DNA of 64,000 nucleotides, taken from contig NZ_NNBL01000001.1 in the NCBI RefSeq assembly GCF_002803065.1, positions 838,724-902,723 on the forward strand, read 5' to 3'. Shown here piece by piece: positions 50,764 to 58,531 of the stretch. The stretch comes from Streptomyces sp. CB01635 (GTDB taxonomy: Bacteria; Actinomycetota; Actinomycetes; Streptomycetales; Streptomycetaceae). The translations under genes were made by a program, and so were the position numbers. The stretch's first letter is position 1; every line of letters begins with the position of its first letter. Below the pieces are notes generated by a model. That model saw only the letters and a list, made by a program, of their open reading frames with translations. It did no database searches and was not told where the DNA came from.

Positions 50764-51644
50764 GTACGGCGATGAAGGTCGGCGCGGTGATCATCACCAT
50801 GGGCAACCGCCCCGAGGAGCTGCGCGCCCTCCTCGACTCCGTCGCCAAGCAGGACGGCGACCGGGTCGACGTGGTCGTGGTCGGCAACGGCTCCCCGGTC
50901 CCGGACGTCCCCGCCGGTGTGCGCACCGTCGAACTGCCCGAGAACCTCGGCATCCCGGGCGGCCGCAACGTCGGGATCGAGGCCTTCGGGCCCTCGGGCT
51001 CCGACGTGGACGTGCTGCTCTTCCTCGACGACGACGGCCTGCTGCCGAAGACGGACACCGCTCAGCTGTGCCGCGAGGCCTTCGAGTCCGACCCGAAGCT
51101 GGGCATCGTCAGCTTCCGGATCGCCGACCCGGAGACCGGCGTCACCCAGCGCCGCCACGTCCCGCGCCTGCGCGCCGCCGACCCGATGCGCTCCTCGCGC
51201 GTCACCACGTTCCTCGGCGGCGCCAACGCGGTGCGCACCCGCGTGATCGCGGAGGTCGGCGGCCTGCCCGACGAGTTCTTCTACGCCCACGAGGAGACCG
51301 ACCTCGCCTGGCGTGCCCTCGACGCGGGCTGGATGATCGACTACCGCGCGGACATGGTGCTGCACCACCCGACAACGGCCCCCTCCCGGCACGCGGTCTA
51401 CCACCGCATGGTCGCCAGGAACCGGGTCTGGCTCGCGCGCCGCAATCTGCCCGCGCTCATCGTCCCCGTCTACCTCGGCGTCTGGCTGCTCCTCACGCTC
51501 GCCCGCCGACCCTCCGGACCTGCGCTGAAGGCCTGGTTCGGCGGGTTCAAGGAAGGCTGGACGAGCCCGTGCGGCCCCAGGCGTCCCATGAAGTGGCGTA
51601 CGGTGTGGCGCCTGACCCGACTGGGCCGACCTCCCATTATCTGA
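50760..51644 (+). CDS. GT2 family glycosyltransferase
   Basis: The 294-residue protein is a GT-A fold inverting transferase: VGAVIITMGNRPEELRALLDS, LPENLGIPGGRNVGI, the metal/nucleotide site FLDDDG (D90-D92), FLGGANAVRTRV and HEETDLAWRALDAGW, the acid region like rhamnosyl- and galactofuranosyltransferases. It acts at the inner face of the membrane. The GTGA overlap with the preceding gene couples translation. It would add a sugar to the polyol-phosphate carrier or a spore or wall polymer; donor and acceptor are unknown. Confidence 0.88.
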   Translation: MSTAMKVGAVIITMGNRPEELRALLDSVAKQDGDRVDVVVVGNGSPVPDVPAGVRTVELPENLGIPGGRNVGIEAFGPSGSDVDVLLFLDDDGLLPKTDTAQLCREAFESDPKLGIVSFRIADPETGVTQRRHVPRLRAADPMRSSRVTTFLGGANAVRTRVIAEVGGLPDEFFYAHEETDLAWRALDAGWMIDYRADMVLHHPTTAPSRHAVYHRMVARNRVWLARRNLPALIVPVYLGVWLLLTLARRPSGPALKAWFGGFKEGWTSPCGPRRPMKWRTVWRLTRLGRPPII

Positions 51645-51740
51645 CAAGCTCGTGTCTGAGAGCATTCGGCCCGTACCCCGGTCCCTGGCTCATGCCTATG
51701 CCCGACCGGCTGCGCACTTTGAAGACGAAAGTTTCCACTA

Positions 51741-52670
51741 GTGAGTGAGACAACGCATGACGGCGGTGTCGCGGTGACCGCGCGTCCGTCGCCCGATGAG
51801 GGGCTCTCCCCGGCCGACCTGGCCGCCAAGTACGGTCTGACCGTCAGTGGCGCCAGGCCCGGCCTGTTCGAGTACGTCAGCCAGCTGTGGGGCCGGCGTC
51901 ACTTCATCCTCGCCTTCTCACAGGCGAAGCTCACCGCCCAGTACAGTCAGGCCAAGCTCGGCCAGCTCTGGCAGGTGGCGACGCCGCTCCTGAACGCGGC
52001 CGTGTACTACCTCATCTTCGGCCTCATCCTGCACGCCAGCCGGGGCATGTCGATGGACGTGTACATCCCGTTCCTGGTCACGGGCGTCTTCGTCTTCACC
52101 TTCACGCAGAGCTCGGTGATGGCGGGCGTGCGGGCGATCTCGGGCAATCTGGGCCTGGTGCGCGCTCTGCACTTCCCACGGGCCTCGCTGCCGATCTCGT
52201 TCGCGCTCCAGCAGCTCCAGCAGCTGCTGTTCTCGATGATCGTCCTGTTCGTCGTCGCGATCGGCTTCGGCAGCTACCCGGGTCTGTCCTGGCTGCTGAT
52301 CATCCCGGTGCTCGCGCTCCAGTTCCTCTTCAACACCGGACTCGCGCTGATCATGGCGAGGCTGGGCTCGAAGACCCCGGACCTGGCACAGCTCATGCCG
52401 TTCGTGATGCGTACATGGATGTACGCGTCCGGCGTGATGTTCTCCATCCCGATCATGCTGGCCGACAAGCCCGCGTGGGTCGCCGACATCCTGCAGTGGA
52501 ACCCCGCCGCCATCTACATGGACCTGATGCGCTTCGCGCTCATCGACGGATACGACTCGGGGAACCTGCCGCCGCACGTGTGGGCGGTCGCAGCCGGCTG
52601 GTCGGTACTGGTCGCCGCCGGCGGCTTCGTCTACTTCTGGAAGTCCGAGGAGCGGTACGGCCGTGGCTGA
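51741..52670 (+). CDS. ABC-2 polysaccharide/teichoic-acid exporter permease (TagG/Wzm-like)
   Basis: The 309-residue membrane protein has a cytosolic N-terminus of about 65 residues and six hydrophobic segments. The segment FSQAKLTAQYSQAKLGQLWQVATPLLNAAVYYLIFG is the ABC-2 entrance helix typical of polysaccharide and teichoic acid exporters. It starts at a GTG and is 96 bp after the glycosyltransferase. With the following ATPase it forms an exporter for a finished lipid-linked glycan. Confidence 0.88.
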   Translation: MSETTHDGGVAVTARPSPDEGLSPADLAAKYGLTVSGARPGLFEYVSQLWGRRHFILAFSQAKLTAQYSQAKLGQLWQVATPLLNAAVYYLIFGLILHASRGMSMDVYIPFLVTGVFVFTFTQSSVMAGVRAISGNLGLVRALHFPRASLPISFALQQLQQLLFSMIVLFVVAIGFGSYPGLSWLLIIPVLALQFLFNTGLALIMARLGSKTPDLAQLMPFVMRTWMYASGVMFSIPIMLADKPAWVADILQWNPAAIYMDLMRFALIDGYDSGNLPPHVWAVAAGWSVLVAAGGFVYFWKSEERYGRG

Positions 52671-53460
52671 CGAAGACATCCTGGGCAAGAACGCAGGCAA
52701 GGGACACATCCCGACCGTCATCGCGGACGGGCTGCACATCGTGTACCGCGTCAACGGCGCCAAGACGGGCAAGGGCAGCGCGACCTCCGCGTTGAGCCGC
52801 ATCGTCAAGCGCGGCGAGGAGCGCGGCGTCCGCAAGGTGCACGCCGTCAAGGGCGTCACCTTCACCGCGTACCGCGGCGAGGCCATCGGCCTGATCGGCT
52901 CGAACGGGTCCGGCAAGTCGACCCTGCTGCGTGCCATCGCCGGGCTCCTGCCGGCGGAGAAGGGCAAGGTCTTCACGGACGGCCAGCCCTCGCTCCTCGG
53001 TGTGAACGCGGCGCTCATGAACGACCTGACGGGCGAGCGGAACGTCATACTCGGCGGGCTCGCGATGGGTATGTCCCGCGAGCAGATCCGGGAGCGCTAC
53101 CAGGAGATCGTCGACTTCTCGGGCATCAACGAGAAGGGCGACTTCATCACGCTCCCGATGCGCACCTACTCCTCCGGTATGGCGGCGCGGCTGCGCTTCT
53201 CCATCGCGGCCGCGAAGGACCACGACGTCCTCATGATCGACGAGGCCCTGGCCACGGGTGACCGCAAGTTCCAGAAGCGCTCCGAGGCCCGCATCCGGGA
53301 GCTGCGCAAGGAGGCCGGCACGGTCTTCCTCGTCAGTCACAACAACAAGTCGATCCGCGACACCTGCGACCGTGTGCTCTGGCTGGAGCGCGGCGAGCTG
53401 CGTATGGACGGACCGACAGCTGAGGTACTCAAGGAGTACGAGAAGTTCACGGGCAAGTAG
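52663..53460 (+). CDS. ABC transporter ATPase of polysaccharide/teichoic-acid exporter (TagH/Wzt-like)
   Basis: The 265-residue ATPase has Walker A GSNGSGKST (79-87), a Q-loop region with SLLGVNAALMNDLTGERN as in Wzt/TagH, the signature YSSGMAARLRF and Walker B VLMIDEALATGD. The first 60 residues with a charged SRIVKRGEERGVRKVHAVKG insert are as in this subfamily. There is no C-terminal carbohydrate-binding domain, so export is of TagH or short Wzt type. The GTG overlaps the permease end by eight bases. A terminator follows. Confidence 0.9.
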   Translation: MADEDILGKNAGKGHIPTVIADGLHIVYRVNGAKTGKGSATSALSRIVKRGEERGVRKVHAVKGVTFTAYRGEAIGLIGSNGSGKSTLLRAIAGLLPAEKGKVFTDGQPSLLGVNAALMNDLTGERNVILGGLAMGMSREQIRERYQEIVDFSGINEKGDFITLPMRTYSSGMAARLRFSIAAAKDHDVLMIDEALATGDRKFQKRSEARIRELRKEAGTVFLVSHNNKSIRDTCDRVLWLERGELRMDGPTAEVLKEYEKFTGK

Positions 53461-53505
53461 TCCGGGCGCCCCCCGGGCAACCCTTCGCACCCGTTTTCGC
53501 GTCCA

Positions 53506-53536
53506 AGGCCCCGCCGGGATATCTTCGGCGGGGCCT
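53506..53536 (+). terminator. Terminator of the CDP-alcohol/exporter cluster
   Basis: AGGCCCCGCCG (53506-53516) and CGGCGGGGCCT (53526-53536) form a perfect 11-bp stem with a 9-nt loop, 46 bp past the ATPase stop. Confidence 0.85.
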
Positions 53537-53642
53537 CGGCATGTATGTAGATGGCAATTAATTCCCGCTGAGGTCAAGTGGAGGTCAACTTCCTTGCGTG
53601 CAGGGAATCTTGGGGCCGATCGGTGTGTTGTTGTGATCTGCG

Positions 53643-53676
53643 GGAAACCCCGTCGGGGCAGGGCCGGTTGTACAAC
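53643..53676 (+). promoter_or_regulatory. Candidate hopanoid-operon promoter with palindrome
   Basis: GGAAA (53643-53647), 19 bp, GTT (53667-53669) departs by one base from the sigma-R consensus GGAAT-N18-19-GTT. The 10-bp palindrome GTTGTACAAC (53667-53676) starts on the GTT, where a repressor could block it. This is 149-182 bp before the small upstream ORF. Confidence 0.3.
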
Positions 53677-53824
53677 GTAAGCTGTACCGGTGCCGATTCG
53701 CGGCAAAGGGGCGATAATGCGCGACACCCTGACTCGGGGGTCGGTCTGCCGCGCGTAAGACTGGGCGGCGTGTCCGAAATGGGATGTTTTGGGTCAGCAG
53801 TGTAGAACGGGAGATGTGACGGCA

Positions 53825-53890
53825 ATGGCTATGGAAACTCTCCAGCTCCACGATGCTCTCGCCGTCCTAGTACCGGGCAGCGCGTGGTGA
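53825..53890 (+). CDS. 21-codon upstream ORF coupled to hpnC
   Basis: The ATG at 53825, with GGGAG 11 bases before it, opens a 21-codon ORF (MAMETLQLHDALAVLVPG, then SAW) whose TGA overlaps the hpnC GTG as GTGA. A GTG at 53816 could add three codons. The overlap suggests that ribosomes finishing this peptide start hpnC. The peptide has no known motif. It may be regulatory or merely a translational primer. Confidence 0.45.
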   Translation: MAMETLQLHDALAVLVPGSAW

Positions 53891-54792
53891 CGGGATCATC
53901 GGGGGCGCCCGCCGGGTCCCCGGCCGGGGCGACACTCGACAAGGCCGCCGACGAGAATTTTCCGGTGGCCCCTTTCTTCCTGCCCCGGGACTGGCGCGAC
54001 GACCTCATGGCGGTCTACGGCTTCGCCCGCCTCGTCGACGACATCGGTGACGGCGACCTCGCTCCCGGCGGCGCCGACGCCCGCCTCCTGGGCGTGTCAC
54101 CCGAACGGGCCGATGACGACCGACTGGCTTTGCTCGACGCCTTCGAAGCTGACCTTCACCGGGTGTTCGATTCCACCCCCCGTCACCCCCTCCTGCGCGC
54201 CCTGCAGCCCACCGTGCACCGCCGCGGCCTCACCCCCGAACCCTTCCTCGGCCTCATCCAGGCCAACCGCCAGGACCAGCTGGTCACGCGCTACGAGACG
54301 TACGACGACCTGCTGGCCTACTGCGAGCTCTCCGCCAACCCGGTCGGCCGCCTCGTGCTCGCGATCACCGGAACGGCGACCCCCGAGCGCATCCGCCTCT
54401 CGGATTCCGTGTGCACCGGCCTGCAGATCGTCGAACACCTTCAGGACGTCGGCGAGGACCTACGGCAGGGGCGGATCTATCTGCCCGCCGAAGACATGAA
54501 ACAGTTCCACGTCCAGGAGTCCGATCTCGCCGCACCCACGGCGGGCGCATCGGTGCGCGCCCTGGTCGCGTTCGAGGCCGAACGCGCCCTCGGTCTCCTG
54601 AATGAAGGCACCCCCCTCGTGGGTAGCGTCCACGGCAGGCTGAAGCTGCTGCTTGCCGGGTTCGTGGCAGGAGGGAAGGCGGCGGTCACCGCGATCGCCG
54701 CCGTTTCGTACGACGTACTTCCTGGACCGCCCAAGCCCACCAAGCTCCGGTTGCTGCGTGAGGTGGGAGCGACTCTGCGAGGAGAGGGGTGA
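53887..54792 (+). CDS. hpnC: Hydroxysqualene synthase HpnC
   Basis: The 301-residue protein is a squalene/phytoene-synthase family member. DDIGD (51-55) is the first Asp-rich motif and EHLQDVGEDL the second. In the HpnCDE route it is assigned conversion of presqualene diphosphate to hydroxysqualene. The N-terminal 20 residues are Gly/Ala/Pro-rich and unconserved. GTG 53887 is chosen because it overlaps the upstream ORF's stop; GTG 53884 is one codon earlier. It overlaps hpnD by four bases. Confidence 0.92.
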   Translation: MTGSSGAPAGSPAGATLDKAADENFPVAPFFLPRDWRDDLMAVYGFARLVDDIGDGDLAPGGADARLLGVSPERADDDRLALLDAFEADLHRVFDSTPRHPLLRALQPTVHRRGLTPEPFLGLIQANRQDQLVTRYETYDDLLAYCELSANPVGRLVLAITGTATPERIRLSDSVCTGLQIVEHLQDVGEDLRQGRIYLPAEDMKQFHVQESDLAAPTAGASVRALVAFEAERALGLLNEGTPLVGSVHGRLKLLLAGFVAGGKAAVTAIAAVSYDVLPGPPKPTKLRLLREVGATLRGEG

Positions 54793-55739
54793 GCCGGACC
54801 GTGGAGTCAGACCAGCACGTGTCGGCAGCGGTGCTCGCCGCATACAGCTACTGCGAGACCGTGACCGGACAGCAGGCACGCAACTTCGCCTACGGCATCA
54901 GGCTGCTGCCGACGGCCAAGCGGCGGGCCATGTCGGCGGTGTACGCGTTCTCACGCCGTGTCGACGACATCGGCGACGGAGGGCTGCCGCCGGACGTCAA
55001 GGCCGACCGGCTCGACGAGACCCGGGCACTGCTCGCCCGGGTCCGTGACGGCGATGTGGCGGAGGACGACACCGACCCGGTGGGCGTGGCCCTCGCGCAT
55101 GCCGCGCACCGGTTCCCGATCCCGCTCGGCGGCCTCGACGAGCTCATCGACGGTGTCCTGATGGACCTGCGCGGCGAGACGTACGAGACCTGGGACGATC
55201 TCAAGGTCTACTGCCGCTGCGTCGCCGGCGCCATCGGCCGGGTCTCGCTCGGCATCTTCGGCACCGAGCCGGGCGCGCGCGGCGCCGAGCGCGCCTCCGA
55301 GTACGCGGACACGCTCGGGCTCGCGCTCCAGCTCACGAACATCCTGCGCGACGTGCGGGAGGACGCGGCGGACGGCCGCACCTACCTGCCGGCCGACGAC
55401 CTCGCCAAGTTCGGCTGCTCGGCCGGCTTCGACGCCCCGACGCCCCCGGCGGGCTCGGACTTCGCGGGCCTCGTGCACTTCGAGGTGCGCCGCGCCCGCG
55501 CCCTGTTCGCCGAGGGATACCGGCTGCTTCCGCTCCTCGACCGGCGCAGCGGCGCCTGTGTCGCCGCCATGGCCGGCATCTACCGGCGCCTGCTCGACCG
55601 CATCGAACGCGAGCCCGAGGCCGTCCTGCGCGGCCGCGTCTCGCTCCCCGGGCGCGAGAAGGCCTACGTCGCCGTGCGCGGCCTGTCCGGACTCGACGCC
55701 CGCAGCGTCTCCCGGCAGTCCCTCAGGAGGCGTGTCTGA
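54789..55739 (+). CDS. hpnD: Presqualene diphosphate synthase HpnD
   Basis: The 316-residue protein is the second squalene/phytoene-synthase-type enzyme and should condense two farnesyl diphosphates into presqualene diphosphate. Motifs are VYAFSRRVDDIGDG (51-64), TYETWDDLKVYCRCVAG and NILRDVREDAADGRTYLP. It is distinguished from HpnC by the full DxxxD pairs and the YCETVTGQQARNFAYGIRLLP start typical of HpnD. The GTG overlaps hpnC (GTGA) and its stop overlaps the following small ORF (TGATG). Confidence 0.93.
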   Translation: MSRTVESDQHVSAAVLAAYSYCETVTGQQARNFAYGIRLLPTAKRRAMSAVYAFSRRVDDIGDGGLPPDVKADRLDETRALLARVRDGDVAEDDTDPVGVALAHAAHRFPIPLGGLDELIDGVLMDLRGETYETWDDLKVYCRCVAGAIGRVSLGIFGTEPGARGAERASEYADTLGLALQLTNILRDVREDAADGRTYLPADDLAKFGCSAGFDAPTPPAGSDFAGLVHFEVRRARALFAEGYRLLPLLDRRSGACVAAMAGIYRRLLDRIEREPEAVLRGRVSLPGREKAYVAVRGLSGLDARSVSRQSLRRRV

Positions 55740-55888
55740 TGAGCGTGTCCGACAGAGCGGTCCGCACCGACGGGAAACGGCGGGCAACCCTCCACGCCGA
55801 CGCGGCGTCCATGACTTCAGCGGCCTGCCGTGCGTCTTTCAACCATCGCGCGCACACTGACGGAACGGCCGAAGGGGAGGGCCCATGA
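55739..55888 (+). CDS. 49-residue small protein between hpnD and hpnE
   Basis: The ATG overlaps the hpnD stop (TGATG) with AGGAGG eight bases upstream, and its TGA overlaps the hpnE ATG (ATGA). Third positions are about 75 percent G or C. The sequence, MSVSDRAVRTDGKRRATLHA at its start, is basic then His/Ala/Gly-rich, without known domain. I recall that the S. coelicolor cluster leaves a locus number (SCO6761) between the hpnD and hpnE homologues, which supports a real gene. It may keep translation coupled or encode a small partner. Confidence 0.55.
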   Translation: MSVSDRAVRTDGKRRATLHADAASMTSAACRASFNHRAHTDGTAEGEGP

Positions 55889-57300
55889 GCGACGGGAACA
55901 TGCGGCCCGACGGGCCGGGCGCGAACACCGCCGGCGGCACCGGACGGCAGACCGCGGTCGTGGTCGGCGGAGGTCTCGCCGGCTCCACGGCCGCCCTCGC
56001 GCTCGCCGACGCGGGCCTCGACGTCACCCTGCTCGAAGGACGCCCGAGACTGGGCGGCCTCGCGTTCTCCTTCAAGCGCGGTGACCTCACCATCGACAAC
56101 GGCCAGCATGTGTACCTGCGCTGCTGCACCGCCTACCGCTGGTTCCTCGACCGCATCGACGGCACGGCCCTGTCGCCCCTGCAGGAACGTCTCGACGTAC
56201 CCGTACTCGACGCCGACAGGAACCGGCTCGGCAGACTGCGCCGCACCGCGCTGCCCGTGCCGTTGCATCTCGCCGCGAGCCTGGCCACGTATCCGCATCT
56301 CTCGCTCGCCGAGCGCGCCAACGTAGGGCGTGCCGCGCTGGCCCTCAAGGGGCTCGACCTGGGCGATCCGGCCCTGGACGAACGGGACTTCGGCAGCTGG
56401 CTGGCCGAGCACGGCCAGTCGCGGCGCGCCATCGAGGCCCTCTGGGACCTGGTGGGCGTCGCCACCCTGAACGCCGTCGCCGGCGAGTCCTCGCTCGGGC
56501 TCGCCGCCATGGTGTTCAAGACGGGGCTGCTGTCCGAACCGGGCGCGGCCGACATCGGCTGGGCGCGCGTCCCCCTCGGTGAACTCCACGACACTCTCGC
56601 CCGCAAGGCGCTCGACTCCGCGGGCGTACGCACCGAACTCCGTACCCGCGTCACCTCCATCTCCCGTACCGAGAACGGACGTTGGAGCGTGGAGGTTCCC
56701 GGGGAGCGGATCACGGCGGACACCGTCGTCCTCGCCGTGCCCCAGCGCGAGACGTACGACCTGCTGCCCGACGGCGCGCTCGACGACGCCGAGCGGCTGC
56801 TCGCCATCGGGACCGCGCCGATCCTCAACCTGCACGTCGTCTACGACCGCAAGGTCCTCAAGCGGCCCTTCTTCACTGCGCTCGGCTCGCCCGTGCAGTG
56901 GGTCTTCGACCGCACGGAAGCCTCCGGACTCACCGAGGGGCAGTACCTCGCCGTGTCCCAGTCCGCCGCGCAGGACGAGATCGACGAGCCCGTCGCCGTG
57001 CTCCGCGAGCGCTACCTGCCCGAGTTCGAGCGGCTGCTGCCCGCCGCGCGGGGCGCGAAGGTACTCGACTTCTTCGTCACCCGGGAGCGCACGGCGACCT
57101 TCGCGCCGGCCCCCGGCGTCGGCGCGCTGCGGCCCACGGCCCGCACCAACGCCCCCGGCCTGTATCTGGCCGGCGCGTGGACCGCCACCGGGTGGCCCGC
57201 GACCATGGAAAGCGCGGTACGCAGCGGTGTCAGCGCCGCCGATGCCGCTCTCGCCGCACTCGACCGCCCACGCGGTCATCTGTTCCGGGAGGCGGCATGA
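55885..57300 (+). CDS. hpnE: Hydroxysqualene dehydroxylase HpnE
   Basis: The 471-residue FAD protein is related to phytoene desaturases. The dinucleotide motif AVVVGGGLAGSTAALALA (24-41) is followed by EGRPRLGGLAFSF and DNGQHVYLRCC; the C-terminal FAD contact LYLAGAWTATGWPATMESAVRSG is clear. It reduces hydroxysqualene to squalene in the HpnCDE route. The first 22 residues are a Gly-rich extension. GGGGAGGG precedes the ATG. Its TGA overlaps the next ATG. Confidence 0.93.
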   Translation: MSDGNMRPDGPGANTAGGTGRQTAVVVGGGLAGSTAALALADAGLDVTLLEGRPRLGGLAFSFKRGDLTIDNGQHVYLRCCTAYRWFLDRIDGTALSPLQERLDVPVLDADRNRLGRLRRTALPVPLHLAASLATYPHLSLAERANVGRAALALKGLDLGDPALDERDFGSWLAEHGQSRRAIEALWDLVGVATLNAVAGESSLGLAAMVFKTGLLSEPGAADIGWARVPLGELHDTLARKALDSAGVRTELRTRVTSISRTENGRWSVEVPGERITADTVVLAVPQRETYDLLPDGALDDAERLLAIGTAPILNLHVVYDRKVLKRPFFTALGSPVQWVFDRTEASGLTEGQYLAVSQSAAQDEIDEPVAVLRERYLPEFERLLPAARGAKVLDFFVTRERTATFAPAPGVGALRPTARTNAPGLYLAGAWTATGWPATMESAVRSGVSAADAALAALDRPRGHLFREAA

Positions 57301-58427
57301 AGCTCGATCTCCAGGGGGCGGACCATCCGGCCCCCGGCGACGCAACAAAAGGAGACCCTGTGCCCGCTGTGCCCTCGGCCGAACCGGCTGCCGACGCGGT
57401 GGACGTGACCGCGCTGCTCGAGCGCGGCCGGACCCTGGCCACCCCGGTGCTGCGGGCCGCCGTCGACCGCCTCGCACACCCGATGGACACCGTCGCCGCC
57501 TATCACTTCGGCTGGATCGACGCGCAGGGCAATCCGTCCGAGGGCGACGGCGGCAAGGCCGTACGCCCCGCGCTCGCCGTGCTGTCCGCCCAGGTCCCGG
57601 GCGCGGCACCCGAGGTGGGCGTGCCCGGCGCGGTCGCCGTCGAGCTGGTGCACAACTTCTCGCTCCTGCACGACGACCTGATGGACGGCGACGAACAGCG
57701 CCGCCACCGGGACACAGTCTGGAAGGTGCACGGCCCGGCGCAGGCCATCCTCGTCGGCGACGCCCTCTTCGCCCTCGCCAACGAGGTGCTCCTCGAACTC
57801 GGCACCGTCGAGGCCGGCCGTGCCACGCGCCGCCTGACCTCCGCCTCGCGCGCCCTCATCGACGGGCAGGCGCAGGACATCAGCTACGAGCACCGCGAGC
57901 GGGTCACCGTCGAGGAGTGCCTGGAGATGGAGGGCAACAAGACCGGCGCCCTGCTGGCCTGCGCCTCCTCCATCGGCGCCGTGCTCGGCGGCGCCGACGA
58001 CCGGACCGCGGACCAGCTGGAGAAGTACGGCTACCACCTCGGTCTCGCCTTCCAGGCCGTCGACGACCTGCTCGGCATCTGGGGCGACCCGGAGGCCACC
58101 GGCAAGCAGACCTGGAGCGATCTGCGCCAGCGCAAGAAGTCACTGCCCGTCGTCGCCGCGCTCGCCGCGGGCGGCCCCGCGTCCGAGCGGCTCGGTGAAC
58201 TCCTCGCCGCCGACGCCAAGAGCAGCGACTTCGACACCTTCTCCGAGGAGGAGTTCGCGGCCCGCGCCGCCCTCATCGAGGAGGCCGGCGGCCGCGACTG
58301 GACCGCCGAGGAGGCGCGCCGGCAGTACGCCGTCGCCATCGAGGCCCTGGACTCCGTCCAGATGCAGGATCAGGTGCGGGCGCAGTTCGTCGCGCTCGCG
58401 GACTTCGTCGTCGTACGAAAGAGATGA
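57297..58427 (+). CDS. Polyprenyl (farnesyl) diphosphate synthase
   Basis: The 376-residue trans-prenyltransferase has the first Asp-rich motif HDDLMDGDEQRRH (125-137) and a second, FQAVDDLLGIWGD, plus GGKAVRPAL and GNKTGALLA. By context it supplies farnesyl diphosphate for HpnD. Two starts are possible: ATG 57297, overlapping the hpnE stop with GGGAGG upstream, and GTG 57361, with AAAAGGAGA. The residues between are poorly conserved, so the shorter form may be the main product. Chain length is not read with confidence from the sequence. Confidence 0.92.
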   Translation: MKLDLQGADHPAPGDATKGDPVPAVPSAEPAADAVDVTALLERGRTLATPVLRAAVDRLAHPMDTVAAYHFGWIDAQGNPSEGDGGKAVRPALAVLSAQVPGAAPEVGVPGAVAVELVHNFSLLHDDLMDGDEQRRHRDTVWKVHGPAQAILVGDALFALANEVLLELGTVEAGRATRRLTSASRALIDGQAQDISYEHRERVTVEECLEMEGNKTGALLACASSIGAVLGGADDRTADQLEKYGYHLGLAFQAVDDLLGIWGDPEATGKQTWSDLRQRKKSLPVVAALAAGGPASERLGELLAADAKSSDFDTFSEEEFAARAALIEEAGGRDWTAEEARRQYAVAIEALDSVQMQDQVRAQFVALADFVVVRKR

Positions 58428-58531
58428 TCACTATCGGCCGCATATGACTCGCAGTCGCCGGCCGGTGTCCATCCAGGGCATCGGCCGACGGCGGACCCAG
58501 CAGAGATCGAGCACTGCACGAAGGGGAAGCC

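Larger units (their letters stand above)
53461..53824. other. Lower-GC leader region of the hopanoid operon
   Basis: These 364 bp hold the terminator of the exporter cluster, then an unusually AT-containing stretch (about 53540-53800). Visible elements are direct repeats GAGGTCAA at 53570-53577 and 53581-53588, a possible sigma-R-like pair GGAAA-N19-GTT (53643-53669), and the perfect palindrome GTTGTACAAC (53667-53676). No long ORF is convincing. This is the probable control region for hpnC and the genes behind it. Confidence 0.55.

Noticed and set aside
53740-53800. WhiG-type promoter before hpnC
   Set aside because: The best match to TAAA-N15-GCCGATAA has five of eight bases in the -10 and wrong spacing.
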